From: Winogradskyella flava
GTDB lineage: Bacteria > Bacteroidota > Bacteroidia > Flavobacteriales > Flavobacteriaceae
DNA length: 64,000 nt
Reading direction: 5' to 3'
Assembly (NCBI RefSeq): GCF_014243395.1
Contig: NZ_JACLCP010000001.1
Span: 558,001-622,000 of the forward strand
Below the pieces are notes generated by a model that did not search any database, was not told where the DNA came from, and was given only the letters and a program-made list of their open reading frames with translations. The translations under genes were made by a program, and so were the position numbers. Positions 42,712-51,625 of the stretch are shown in pieces. Position 1 is the first letter of the stretch; the number at the start of each line of letters is the position of its first letter.

Positions 42712-45700
42712 TAATATCGACATTGTCATTTATATAGACGATGTACTTATTTTTAACCTTATAATTCATGGTCTCTAATAGCCGGGCATAGGTATTGAGT
42801 TGAGATTTGTAATAGTCCTTTTGCTCACCTGTTTTGTAATCTATTATAGTGACTTCATTGTTAGAATCGATATTTATGCGATCGGGTCTTAGTATTTCTC
42901 CAGTTTTCATAATGATATCTCTTTCATTATAAATAAGTTGATCTTGCTTGAAGAAAGCATTTAATTTGGGGTGTTCAACAACAGACAAAACCAAAGCCTT
43001 TATTTCGCGAACATTTTCGTTCGTTAAATCTCCCGAAATTAATAAATCGTTAAAAGCAAAATCAATATCTTGGACAGTCTTAATCTTCGACAAAATAAGA
43101 TGGACTAAATTACCTCTTTCTATAGCCTTTTCCTGCTTTGTATCCCATAAAAGTCCTGCCTTTGTAACAATATTTAAGTTATGCTCTTCTTTAGAAATAG
43201 ATATGAGTTGTATTGATTGTGAAGTTTTGATTTCTTTCTCTTTTTTATGATGTGAATTAAATTCACCAAAGTCATATTCAAGTCGGTTATTAGACCATAG
43301 CCCTATGCTTAATAAATATGAAATTAACATACCGGCATAAGTACTTTTGTTTACAACACCTTTGGAATTAATATCTTTTTTGGATATGATATAAAGTTGG
43401 TCTACAGTTCTAGTTAAAACCACATAGAGCAGATTGATGTTATCCAGTTCTAGTTGCGATTGATGGGTGTTATATATTTCTTTACCATCATCACCAAAAT
43501 ATTCAAGGTCTTTATTGTAATTTAGAAGCATAGTTTCAAAACCTTGATAGGTCTCTTTTTTTACTGGAAACCAGATTTTAGGTTCTAATTCTTTATAAAT
43601 GTTAAGATCTGCAAAAGGAAATATGACAACTGGAAATTCTAGGCCTTTAGACTTATGGATGGTCATTACTCTAACTGCATTTGTATTTTCAGGTGAAATA
43701 GTACTGAGACGTTCTTTATTCTTATCAAAGTAGTCTAAAAAAGCAGCTAAATCAGAATTTTGTTTTTGGGTGAATTCCAACACAACATCTAAATAAGATT
43801 GAAGGTAAGCGTCAGAAGTATTTTGAAATTTAAAGATCCTCACTATCTGTTCTATAAGCTCATACAGGGGTAGATGCAGTAATTGCTTCCTATGAACATT
43901 AATATTTATAGAGGTTAAACTTTCGAGTAAATCAGCAAGTTTTGGCTTGAGGTGTGTTGTGAAAAAAGTATGCTTATCCTTTACCTCATTTTGTTCTGTT
44001 AAAAAAGACAATACCTCTACTTTCAATGCATCATTGTCAGGTTGTAGTAAGAGTTTCAGAAATGAGTCAATAAAAATAACTTTTTCGGAATTTATTAAAA
44101 GCAATGTCTCAGAAGAGGCAATTTTTATTCCTTTTTCACTTAAGTAGTTTGCGACAGCAACGCCATCTTTCCGTTTTCTTACCAAAACACAGATATCACT
44201 TAATAAAAAGCCATGAGACACACATTTATTTATAGTGTCAAAAACCTGAGAGGTATATAATTCTTCTGTATTATCTTCTTTTTCAATGTCTAAAAACTTG
44301 AGACTCACATAACCCTCTGAATCCTTATTAGTGTTCTGCGGAGCATTTTTATAGAGCTGACTATAGTCAATATTGCTAAAGTAATTTTCGCCTATAAATT
44401 TAAAAAATGAATTGTTGAAGTTGATAATTTCCTTACTGCTTCTGTAGTTAGTATCTAGAGAGAAAATTTCGGCCTCTACTTGGAACGGGTTTTTACTGTT
44501 ATTATAAAGATCTATAAACTGTTCGGCTTCACCGCCGCGCCACCTGTATATGGCTTGTTTAGCGTCGCCAACCAACATTACAGAACCATTAGCAGCAGAT
44601 AAGGCGTTGTCTAAAAGTGGTACAAGGTTTTCCCATTGCATCTTTGAAGTGTCTTGAAATTCATCTATAAAATAATGCTTAAATTTTTCCCCTAAACGTT
44701 CGTAGATAAAAGGTGTAGGTTGATCTTTTATTTCTTTACTAATTATTTTGTTGAATTCTGAAATGAGCATTTTATTTTGCTCTTCTTTGAGAGTATTCAA
44801 TTCATGCTGAATGACATTTAGAACCGAAAGTGGTGTAATGTTTTTATAAAAGCCTTTTTTTAATTTATGTTGATAAACTAAAGTTTTCGTTTGGGTAAAA
44901 ACGTCAGTCAATTGTGATTGAATACGCTCTATAGTTGATTTTATATCATCACTAACCCGTTTGGGATAAAGTGGTCTTCCCTCAATTAAATCATTTTGCC
45001 ATGTAGCATCAAATTTAATATTGAATTTTTTGTTTCTCAGATTATAGAAGTGATTGGGTAGTGACTTTCTATTGAAATCATCGTATTGTAAACCACACTC
45101 TTCAATAAAGGTAAGAGTTTGCTCAGATATTTCTATAATCTCATTTTCCAAAGTTGAGATAGCTTTTGACAATTTTGATTTTAGCTTTTTAAAATCTTCT
45201 AAAGTTTTGTCTTTAAAACTTTCGATTGCACGTAGGTCATTTTCACTAACTAATAATTTAGCGATCTTATTAAGGTCGTAACTAATATCCCAGCTTTTAT
45301 CCTCATCTGCTTTTTCTATGGCAAAATCTACTAATACTTTTGTTAGGTCTTCATTAGTTCCAGCTTTTGATATTAAGCTATCAACAGCTTCATTAAGCAA
45401 TCGCTCTTGGTCCAGTTCTACTTCAAAATTTACAGGAAGCTTCAGGTCATAAGCGAATGTCCTTATTAGACGATGTGTAAAACCATCAATGGTAGAAATA
45501 TCAAATGCACCGTAATTATGGATGATATGCTTTAAAATTAACTTTGATTTTTTGTGAAGATATTCTGATGAAATAGATAATTCTTCACAAATGGCAGAAA
45601 ACATAGGATGAGGATCTTTCAGGCTTTTTTCATTTGAAAATGACTTTAGCATATCTATAATGCGCGCTTTCATTTCACCAACGGCCTTGTTGGTAAAAGT

Positions 45701-45832
45701 TATGGCGAGGATAGATTTAAACTGATCGTAATTAGGGGAAGCAACGAGTATTTTTATGTAAGATTTTGCAAGAGTGAATGTTTTTCCGCTACCAGCGGAG
45801 GCATTATATATTCTAAAGGCTGAATTCTGCAA
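42701..45832 (-). CDS. addA: AddA-like UvrD-type helicase-nuclease subunit
   Basis: 1043 residues. Walker A is ASAGSGKT at 11-18; further UvrD motifs are FYIDEF-like YFIDEFQDTS, MLVGDAKQAIYRWRGG and LLYVVLTRTVDQLY. A C-terminal RecB-type nuclease domain carries VTIIDYKTGEQKDYY. Order and length match Bacteroidota AddA (RecB-like). It works with AddB, encoded 3' of kbl and ompA, to process double-strand breaks to single-stranded 3' ends. Confidence 0.9.
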   Translation of the reverse strand: MQNSAFRIYNASAGSGKTFTLAKSYIKILVASPNYDQFKSILAITFTNKAVGEMKARIIDMLKSFSNEKSLKDPHPMFSAICEELSISSEYLHKKSKLILKHIIHNYGAFDISTIDGFTHRLIRTFAYDLKLPVNFEVELDQERLLNEAVDSLISKAGTNEDLTKVLVDFAIEKADEDKSWDISYDLNKIAKLLVSENDLRAIESFKDKTLEDFKKLKSKLSKAISTLENEIIEISEQTLTFIEECGLQYDDFNRKSLPNHFYNLRNKKFNIKFDATWQNDLIEGRPLYPKRVSDDIKSTIERIQSQLTDVFTQTKTLVYQHKLKKGFYKNITPLSVLNVIQHELNTLKEEQNKMLISEFNKIISKEIKDQPTPFIYERLGEKFKHYFIDEFQDTSKMQWENLVPLLDNALSAANGSVMLVGDAKQAIYRWRGGEAEQFIDLYNNSKNPFQVEAEIFSLDTNYRSSKEIINFNNSFFKFIGENYFSNIDYSQLYKNAPQNTNKDSEGYVSLKFLDIEKEDNTEELYTSQVFDTINKCVSHGFLLSDICVLVRKRKDGVAVANYLSEKGIKIASSETLLLINSEKVIFIDSFLKLLLQPDNDALKVEVLSFLTEQNEVKDKHTFFTTHLKPKLADLLESLTSININVHRKQLLHLPLYELIEQIVRIFKFQNTSDAYLQSYLDVVLEFTQKQNSDLAAFLDYFDKNKERLSTISPENTNAVRVMTIHKSKGLEFPVVIFPFADLNIYKELEPKIWFPVKKETYQGFETMLLNYNKDLEYFGDDGKEIYNTHQSQLELDNINLLYVVLTRTVDQLYIISKKDINSKGVVNKSTYAGMLISYLLSIGLWSNNRLEYDFGEFNSHHKKEKEIKTSQSIQLISISKEEHNLNIVTKAGLLWDTKQEKAIERGNLVHLILSKIKTVQDIDFAFNDLLISGDLTNENVREIKALVLSVVEHPKLNAFFKQDQLIYNERDIIMKTGEILRPDRINIDSNNEVTIIDYKTGEQKDYYKSQLNTYARLLETMNYKVKNKYIVYINDNVDIIEI

Positions 45833-45899
45833 AAGATAAATTTTATACCAAAATAGGGAATCTTAATAATTAATTTAGAACTTCTTGTCTTCAAAATCG

Positions 45900-45907
45900 T
45901 AAATTTG
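45900..45907 (+). promoter_or_regulatory. -7 promoter element of sodA
   Basis: TAAATTTG, a perfect TAnnTTTG, 37 bases before the sodA start codon. Confidence 0.4.
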
Positions 45908-45944
45908 TTAAAATCAAATTTTTAATCACTAAAACAAAAATATT

Positions 45945-46553
45945 ATGGCTTTTGAATTACCAAAATTAAAATATGCTTATGATGCCTTAGAACCTCATAT
46001 TGATGCTCGTACGATGGAGATTCATCATTCTAAGCATCATAACGGATATACTACAAAACTTAATGCAGCAATTGAAGGAACCGATTTAGAAAATAAATCC
46101 ATTGAAGATATTTTGACTAATTTGGATATGAGCAATAGTGGAGTAAGAAATAATGGAGGGGGCTTTTATAACCATTCATTATTTTGGGAGGTTATGAATC
46201 CTGAAGATAGAGGTTATCTTTCAGGAGAATTAAAGGATGCGATCGAAGCTGAGTTTGGGTCTAAAGATGCTTTTATCGAGGCTTTTTCTAAAGCTGCGGC
46301 AACCCAGTTTGGGTCTGGATGGGCTTGGTTATGTGTACATAAAGGAGGTAAAGTTGAAGTTTGTTCTACGCCAAATCAAGATAATCCATTAATGCCAGGA
46401 GTAAGCTGTGGAGGCACACCAATTTTAGGTTTAGACGTTTGGGAACATGCCTACTATTTGAATTATCAAAATAGAAGACCAGATTATATTGAAGCATTCT
46501 TTAAGGTAATCAACTGGAATGAAGTTGAGCGTCGTTATGCAGAAGCAAAATAA
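45945..46553 (+). CDS. sodA: Superoxide dismutase (manganese type)
   Basis: 202 residues, no signal peptide, so cytoplasmic. Metal ligands: His27 (EIHHSKHH), His77 ([11 protein letters not shown]), Asp164 and His168 (DVWEHAYYL). The Gly-rich stretch before His77 and Gln145 in NQDNPLM point to the Mn form rather than Fe. It converts superoxide to peroxide and oxygen. It has its own hairpin terminator downstream, isolating it from the small-RNA region. Confidence 0.95.
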   Translation: MAFELPKLKYAYDALEPHIDARTMEIHHSKHHNGYTTKLNAAIEGTDLENKSIEDILTNLDMSNSGVRNNGGGFYNHSLFWEVMNPEDRGYLSGELKDAIEAEFGSKDAFIEAFSKAAATQFGSGWAWLCVHKGGKVEVCSTPNQDNPLMPGVSCGGTPILGLDVWEHAYYLNYQNRRPDYIEAFFKVINWNEVERRYAEAK

Positions 46554-46579
46554 GCATTAGCAATTATTTGAATATATAA

Positions 46580-46605
46580 ATCCAAGCTCTTAGCTTGGAT
46601 TTTTT
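46580..46605 (+). terminator. Intrinsic terminator of sodA
   Basis: Perfect stem ATCCAAGCT / AGCTTGGAT with a 3-base loop, followed by TTTTT, 27 bases after the sodA stop. Confidence 0.85.
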
Positions 46606-46633
46606 GTTTAGAAAATATATGAGTTATTAAATG

Positions 46634-46705
46634 AAAAAAGGTGAACAGAGAGTTCACCTTTTTTGCCCCAAATCTACCATAAACTTAACCTACTTATGTT
46701 ATGGT
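46634..46705 (-). ncRNA. Candidate small RNA, copy A of a tandem pair
   Basis: About 72 nt on the minus strand. A perfect -7 element TATATTTG (46710-46717) lies just upstream of a conserved 43-base block (shared with copy B apart from one base), which contains ACCATAA facing TTATGGT, a pyrimidine/purine-rich GGTTAAGTT, and GATTTGGGGC. It ends in hairpin GGTGAAC/GTTCACC plus six Ts. The layout promoter-body-terminator is that of a short independent RNA. No open frame of useful length is seen. I do not recognise an Rfam family with certainty. Confidence 0.55.
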
Positions 46706-46709
46706 GAGT

Positions 46710-46717
46710 CAAATATA
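46710..46717 (-). promoter_or_regulatory. -7 promoter element for small RNA copy A
   Basis: Minus strand TATATTTG, a perfect TAnnTTTG, 4 to 6 bases before the conserved RNA block. The aligned position in copy B reads TACATTGG. Confidence 0.5.
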
Positions 46718-46867
46718 GGTTTACATTATTTTAACTGATTAATTTTTTGGATAAACGACCTATATATTAGTCTAAGCGTGGAAACTACTGCGATTCTTCA
46801 ATAATTCAGATTGCAATTGGTCTAAAAAACATGAGATTACTTAAACCTTTGCTTTAATTAAGGACAT

Positions 46868-46939
46868 AAAAAAAGGTGAACAATGTTCACCTTTTTTTGC
46901 CCCAAATCTACCATGAACTTAACCTACTTATGTTATGGT
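46868..46939 (-). ncRNA. Candidate small RNA, copy B of a tandem pair
   Basis: About 72 nt on the minus strand, 234 bases from copy A, in the gap between sodA and the purF-like gene. The 43-base core equals copy A except for one base in the inner stem, while the terminator loop and the flanks differ, so the core looks conserved by selection. It ends in GGTGAAC/GTTCACC with seven Ts. A weaker -7 element TACATTGG (46944-46951) is at the same distance as in copy A. Apart from these two elements and the sodA terminator, I see no gene in 46554-47049. Confidence 0.55.
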
Positions 46940-47049
46940 GATACCAATGTAGATGTTATTTGTTAAAACAGTACATATATTGGATGAAATGCACTTTTCT
47001 TAGATAAAATACACAATTTTTCGGATTAAACGCTATTTTGGGATGATAA

Positions 47050-48948
47050 TTAGTAAGCGCGCTCCTTGTTTCCCTCGTAGAAATTGATAAATGCTCTATT
47101 CACAACTCTGTTGCCTCCATCTGTTGGATATTTACCTGTAAAATACCAATCCCCTAAATTCTTTGGGCAGGCTTTATGCAGATTATGAACAGGTTGAAAA
47201 ATAATTTTCACTTCTGCTTTCACATCGTCATCACTTAATAACTCCGAAATTTTGTCTGAGATTTGTTCGTCCGTAAAACTATCATAGATATCCTTAACGT
47301 GATTAACAACATTTCTATCCTTAAGGCTAACCTGTTTAAGACATTTTTGATATACCTCTTCCACTATGTGGTATTTATTATTATCCTTTAAAAGCTCTAA
47401 TGCAGCTCTAAAAGCTATGAGGCTTTCTAGGTTTGCCATATCAATACCATAACAATCTGGATAACGAATTTGAGGAGCAGATGAGACTACCACAATCTTT
47501 TTAGGATTAAGGCGATCCATCATTCTAATGATACTTTTTTTAAGTGTTGTACCTCGCACAATACTATCGTCTATAATTACCAAATTGTCGGTTGGTTTTA
47601 TAACGCCATAAGTAACGTCATAGACATGTGCTACCAAATCATCTCTACTACTGTCTTCGGTAATAAATGTTCTAAGCTTTACATCCTTAATGGCTATCTT
47701 TTCAATACGAGGACGTTCGGATAAAATCTCTTCAACTTTCTGAGCCGATAGTTCTCGCTGACCTTTAAGAATAGCTTTAGTCTTCTTATGATTAAGATGT
47801 TCTTCAACGGTGTCTATCATTCCAAAGAATGACGTTTCGGCTGTATTTGGAATATAGGAGAAGACTGTATTTTCAGTATCGTTATCAATGGCCTCTAAGA
47901 CTTTTGGCATTAGTAGTCTCCCTAATTGTTTTCGTTCTTCATAGATTTCGGCATCACTTCCACGAGAAAAATAAATACGTTCAAAAGAACAGGCTTTGCG
48001 CTCTAACGGCTCAAGTATTTTTTTAATTTCAGTTGATCCAGATTTTTTGGTGATAATGGCGTGTCCTGGATCTAGCTCCATGACTTCCTCAAAAGGAACG
48101 TTGAAAACAGTTTGTATCACTGGTCGTTCTGAAGCAACTACCACCACTTCTTCATCTTTATAATAATAAGCTGGTCGAATACCTGCTGGATCTCTTAACA
48201 CAAAGGAATCACCATGCCCTAATAAACCAGCCATAGCGTATCCACCATCCCAATTCTTAGCGGCACGTTTTAATATTTTATTGAGTTTTAGGCGTTCTGC
48301 AATTAAGGGAGAACATTCAATTTTGGAATAGCCTTCTTTCTTTAAGTCCTTATATATTTTACTTACAGCATCATCTAAGAAATGGCCTATTTTTTCCATT
48401 ACTGTAATAGTATCTGCTTTTTCCTTAGGATGTTGCCCAATATCTACTAGGTTGTCAAAAAGTTCGTTGACATTGGTCATGTTAAAATTTCCAGCGACAA
48501 TAAGATTCCTATGCATCCAATTGTTCTGCCTTAAAAAAGGATGAACACTCTCAACACTGTTTTTCCCAAACGTTCCATACCGCACATGTCCCAATAATAA
48601 TTCCCCCACATAAGGAATATGCTTTTTCTGAAGTGCGACATCATTTTTGTATTGAGGATTTTTTGTTATTTCATCATTGATACGCTCATTGATTTGAGAA
48701 AATATGTCCTGTATGGGTTGTTGTGCTACAGATCGCACTCTACTGATATAGCGCTCACCAGGTTGTGTATCCAACTTTATGCTTGCTAAACCAGCACCAT
48801 CTTGTCCACGGTTGTGCTGCTTCTCCATCATTAAATACATTTTGTTGACACCGTAAAATGCACTTCCGTACTTTTCTTTATAGTATTCTAATGGCTTAAG
48901 TAATCTAATAAGTGCAATTCCGCACTCATGTTTTAAAGCATCACTCAT
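47050..48948 (-). CDS. Long amidophosphoribosyltransferase-like protein (PurF family)
   Basis: 632 residues, longer than typical PurF (about 480-510). The class II glutamine amidotransferase nucleophile appears as Cys9 in HECGIALI, so eight residues would have to be removed. The glutaminase continues with HNRGQDGAGL and GHVRYGTFG; the PRPP-binding loop is VIIDDSIVRGTT. Long PurF-like proteins of this sort are common in flavobacteria, usually beside a shorter PurF. Inserts of about 100 residues in the middle and the C-terminal tail are of unknown use. The upstream PfkB, RNase H and PurN genes suggest purine metabolism. Confidence 0.8.
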   Translation of the reverse strand: MSDALKHECGIALIRLLKPLEYYKEKYGSAFYGVNKMYLMMEKQHNRGQDGAGLASIKLDTQPGERYISRVRSVAQQPIQDIFSQINERINDEITKNPQYKNDVALQKKHIPYVGELLLGHVRYGTFGKNSVESVHPFLRQNNWMHRNLIVAGNFNMTNVNELFDNLVDIGQHPKEKADTITVMEKIGHFLDDAVSKIYKDLKKEGYSKIECSPLIAERLKLNKILKRAAKNWDGGYAMAGLLGHGDSFVLRDPAGIRPAYYYKDEEVVVVASERPVIQTVFNVPFEEVMELDPGHAIITKKSGSTEIKKILEPLERKACSFERIYFSRGSDAEIYEERKQLGRLLMPKVLEAIDNDTENTVFSYIPNTAETSFFGMIDTVEEHLNHKKTKAILKGQRELSAQKVEEILSERPRIEKIAIKDVKLRTFITEDSSRDDLVAHVYDVTYGVIKPTDNLVIIDDSIVRGTTLKKSIIRMMDRLNPKKIVVVSSAPQIRYPDCYGIDMANLESLIAFRAALELLKDNNKYHIVEEVYQKCLKQVSLKDRNVVNHVKDIYDSFTDEQISDKISELLSDDDVKAEVKIIFQPVHNLHKACPKNLGDWYFTGKYPTDGGNRVVNRAFINFYEGNKERAY

Positions 48949-48960
48949 ATTATGTAATAA

Positions 48961-48985
48961 AAAAACGCGCTCATTTTTGAGCGCG
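48961..48985 (-). terminator. Intrinsic terminator between pfkB-like and purF-like genes
   Basis: Perfect stem CGCGCTCA / TGAGCGCG with loop TTTT; the minus strand continues with seven Ts. It follows the pfkB-like stop by 6 bases and precedes the purF-like start, so full-length read-through is probably limited. Confidence 0.8.
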
Positions 48986-48991
48986 CTGGTT

Positions 48992-49918
48992 TTAAGTTAA
49001 TTCTATATCAAATTGCGTTAGACTCTTAAACTGATCTAAACGTTTATAAATTTCTTTGTCCGTCAGATTTTGCATACGCTCTGTGCCAAATTTTTCGACA
49101 CAAAATGATGCTAATGTCGACCCATAAATGACGGCTGTTTTCATGTTCTCAAAAGAATAATCACCTGTTTTTGCTAAATAGCCAGCAAAACCACCCGCGA
49201 AAGTATCGCCAGCACCTGTAGGATCAAAAACTTCTTCTAATGGTAAAGCAGGTGCATAAAACACATTGTCATCATGGAATAATAAGGCGCCATGTTCTCC
49301 TTTTTTAATTACGACATATTTTGGACCCATATCATGAATCTTTCTTGCTGCAACAACTAAAGAATATTCACCGGTTAGCTGTCTTGCCTCTTCATCATTT
49401 ATAGTAATAACATCAATGTGCTTAATGGTATTGTGTAAATCTTCTAACGCACAATCCATCCAAAAGTTCATGGTATCTAAAATGACCAACTTTGGTTTAG
49501 TCGTCATTTGATTTAAGACGCTCATTTGAGTTAAAGGGTGCAAATTCCCCAACATTACCACTTCTGAATCTTTATACGTTTCAGGGACTTTTGGCTCAAA
49601 GTCTGCAAGCACATTTAATTCTGTGATTAAAGTATCACGAGAGTTCATGTCATTATGGTACTTACCGCTCCAAAAGAACGTCTTACCCTCTTTTACGATT
49701 TCAATACCAGAGACATCAATATGTCTTTTGGACATTAAGTCTAAATATTCTTGAGGAAAATCGCCACCAACAACAGAAACAACTGAGGAATCTATATTAA
49801 AGTTGGAAGCAGCCAGTCCTATAAAAGTTCCTGCTCCACCAAGAATTTTGTCGGTTTTACCAAAAGGTGTTTCAATAGCATCAAAAGCTACAGTTCCAAC
49901 AATCACCAATTTTCCCAT
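48992..49918 (-). CDS. PfkB family sugar or nucleoside kinase
   Basis: 308 residues from the Met at 49918 (MGKLVIVGTVAFDAIETPFG); a longer frame to 49951 overlaps its promoter and lacks homology character. PfkB signature 2 is FDPTGAGDTFAGGFAGY (catalytic Asp in GAGD); the N-terminal KILGGAGTFIGLAASNF corresponds to signature 1 (GG-x-x-x-N region). It belongs to the ribokinase/adenosine-kinase fold and phosphorylates a sugar or nucleoside. Next to purF-like and purN a nucleoside substrate is plausible. Confidence 0.85.
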   Translation of the reverse strand: MGKLVIVGTVAFDAIETPFGKTDKILGGAGTFIGLAASNFNIDSSVVSVVGGDFPQEYLDLMSKRHIDVSGIEIVKEGKTFFWSGKYHNDMNSRDTLITELNVLADFEPKVPETYKDSEVVMLGNLHPLTQMSVLNQMTTKPKLVILDTMNFWMDCALEDLHNTIKHIDVITINDEEARQLTGEYSLVVAARKIHDMGPKYVVIKKGEHGALLFHDDNVFYAPALPLEEVFDPTGAGDTFAGGFAGYLAKTGDYSFENMKTAVIYGSTLASFCVEKFGTERMQNLTDKEIYKRLDQFKSLTQFDIELT

Positions 49919-49940
49919 TATCCAAATTATAATTAAGGTG

Positions 49941-49948
49941 CAAAAGTA
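49941..49948 (-). promoter_or_regulatory. -7 promoter element of the PfkB-family gene
   Basis: Minus strand TACTTTTG, a perfect TAnnTTTG, 22 bases before the ATG at 49918. It lies inside the longer open frame and supports the shorter start. Confidence 0.5.
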
Positions 49949-49996
49949 CATAAAATATATTCCTCATAAAATATCAAAATCCAAGAATTGAAATAG

Positions 49997-50638
49997 CTAT
50001 TTTCTTCCGAAATCTGCCGGGATTTCTCCCCAAGCCTTGGTTTCCCATTTCACTATAGTCGTAGCATATTCATTTGTTTTTAGCCATTTGACTGCACGAT
50101 CTACCAATTCAAATAAATCTTTATTCTTTTCACTACGGTCTAATTTAGAATTGCACATTTTCTTCCTCACCCAACTCATTGCGGTCCTAGAATCCGTGTA
50201 AATAATTCGATCACTTTTATGCTGTTTTAAAAAAGCCAAGCCGTGAACGATGGCCAAGAACTCACCTATATTGTTTGTACCCTCTTTAAAAGGGCCTTGA
50301 ATAAATAGTTGTTTTTTGGTTTTGGTATCCACACCTCGATATTCCATTTTGCCAGGATTACCACTCGAAGCCGCATCTACAGAAATAGAATTATAATTGG
50401 GCTGCCCAATTTTTTTAAGTTGAGCATCAGAAAGCTCACTTTTAAAAGTTTTAGACTTTCCTATATAGTCTTTCGGACCCTCTTTATAAGCTTTTTTTGC
50501 AGCTTCAAATGTTGCAAAAGATTTATATTGTGCACCTTTATAATCTTTGATTTGAGCTTTGCAATCATCCCAAGATTCAAAGACTCCAGTCTTCTGACCT
50601 TTCCATACTGTGTAATATTTTCTTTTCTTTTTACTCAC
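49997..50638 (-). CDS. rnhA: Ribonuclease H with N-terminal viroplasmin domain
   Basis: 213 residues. Residues about 1-55 are a viroplasmin/RHBD hybrid-binding domain (YYTVWKGQKTGVFESWDDC, FATFEAAKKAY); about 80-213 are RNase HI with catalytic Asp in SVDAASSGNPG, Glu in NNIGEFLAI, Asp in IYTDSRTAMSW and a final Asp in FELVDRAV. It removes RNA from RNA-DNA hybrids. It overlaps purN by 8 bases. The eukaryote-like architecture with viroplasmin is normal for Bacteroidota. Confidence 0.93.
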   Translation of the reverse strand: MSKKKRKYYTVWKGQKTGVFESWDDCKAQIKDYKGAQYKSFATFEAAKKAYKEGPKDYIGKSKTFKSELSDAQLKKIGQPNYNSISVDAASSGNPGKMEYRGVDTKTKKQLFIQGPFKEGTNNIGEFLAIVHGLAFLKQHKSDRIIYTDSRTAMSWVRKKMCNSKLDRSEKNKDLFELVDRAVKWLKTNEYATTIVKWETKAWGEIPADFGRK

Positions 50639-51197
50639 TTAATAGTTTATCAATAACCAATGGGAAATGCTCCATTTCCAACTCATGAATTTTAGCAGCT
50701 ACATCTTTAACAGAGTCGGTAGGTGAAACATTGCACTTTGCTTGAAAAATAACAGCACCTTCATCATAATTTTCATTCACGTAATGAATCGTTATGCCTG
50801 TTTCTGTTTCTTTATTTGCAACTACAGCTTCATGCACATGTATACCATACATACCTTTTCCACCATATTTAGGTAAAAGCGCAGGATGAATATTTATCAC
50901 TTTGTTTTCAAATTCATTCAAGATAAATTCAGGGAATTTCCAAAGAAATCCGGCTAAAACAATCAAATCTGGTCGGGTAACTATTAGAATATTAAGAATA
51001 TCTTCTGATCTAGAAAATGCTGTTCTATTGAAAGATAAAGCGCTAATTTTTAATCTTTTACATCGATCCAGAACTTTGGCATGAGGATTGTTAGTTAGTA
51101 CCTGAATAACAGACGCATTATCGCTGTTGTGAAAAAACTTAATTAAATTTTCAGCATTAGATCCACTTCCGGACGCAAAAATTACAATTCGTTTCAT
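50631..51197 (-). CDS. purN: Phosphoribosylglycinamide formyltransferase
   Basis: 188 residues. GAR-binding FASGSGSNAENLIKFF opens the protein, and INIHPALLPKYGGKGMYG carries the Asn-His pair of the formyl-transfer site; GITIHYVNENYDEGAVIFQ with the catalytic Asp follows. It performs the third step of purine synthesis using 10-formyl-THF. It heads the purN-rnhA unit and is divergent from acpP. Promoter TTG-N17-TATTTTTG lies upstream. Confidence 0.95.
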   Translation of the reverse strand: MKRIVIFASGSGSNAENLIKFFHNSDNASVIQVLTNNPHAKVLDRCKRLKISALSFNRTAFSRSEDILNILIVTRPDLIVLAGFLWKFPEFILNEFENKVINIHPALLPKYGGKGMYGIHVHEAVVANKETETGITIHYVNENYDEGAVIFQAKCNVSPTDSVKDVAAKIHELEMEHFPLVIDKLLSE

Positions 51198-51263
51198 TTA
51201 CCGCTATCAATGTTATATTATTCAAACAAAAAAAAGAATAATAATTTACAATTAGACGCAAAA

Positions 51264-51291
51264 CAAAAATACTTCTATCGATTTTTTGCAA
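51264..51291 (-). promoter_or_regulatory. Promoter of purN
   Basis: Minus strand TTG (51289-51291), 17-base spacer, then TATTTTTG (51264-51271), 66 bases before the purN ATG. Confidence 0.6.
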
Positions 51292-51339
51292 TTAAAGGCA
51301 CATTTTATCGGTAAAGGTGATTTTTAAAATAAAGTTTTT

Positions 51340-51347
51340 TATTTTTG
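51340..51347 (+). promoter_or_regulatory. -7 promoter element of acpP
   Basis: TATTTTTG, identical to the -7 of the divergent purN gene, 31 bases before the acpP start. A -33 box is not obvious. Confidence 0.5.
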
Positions 51348-51378
51348 CGGTCTAATTAAAACTTAAAATTAAAAGATT

Positions 51379-51612
51379 ATGTCAGACATTGCATCAAGAG
51401 TAAAAGCGATTATCGTAGACAAATTAGGTGTTGATGAAAACGAAGTTGTAACTGAAGCTAGCTTCACTAACGACTTAGGTGCAGATTCATTAGATACTGT
51501 AGAATTAATAATGGAATTTGAAAAAGAATTTGATATTCAAATCCCAGACGATCAAGCTGAAAACATTGCAACAGTTGGTCAAGCTATCTCATACATAGAG
51601 GAAGCAAAATAA
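51379..51612 (+). CDS. acpP: Acyl carrier protein (housekeeping)
   Basis: 77 residues. Phosphopantetheine Ser37 is in [20 protein letters not shown], the canonical DSL motif. It carries acyl chains in type II fatty-acid synthesis. fabF starts 13 bases downstream. It contrasts with the second, divergent ACP at 8792-9043. Confidence 0.98.
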   Translation: MSDIASRVKAIIVDKLGVDENEVVTEASFTNDLGADSLDTVELIMEFEKEFDIQIPDDQAENIATVGQAISYIEEAK

Positions 51613-51625
51613 GAACTTCATTTTT

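Noticed and set aside
46634-46942. Reading the small-RNA pair as + strand elements
   Set aside because: On the + strand the terminator hairpin would precede the conserved core and no -7 element is placed suitably; on the minus strand, promoter, core and terminator are in order.
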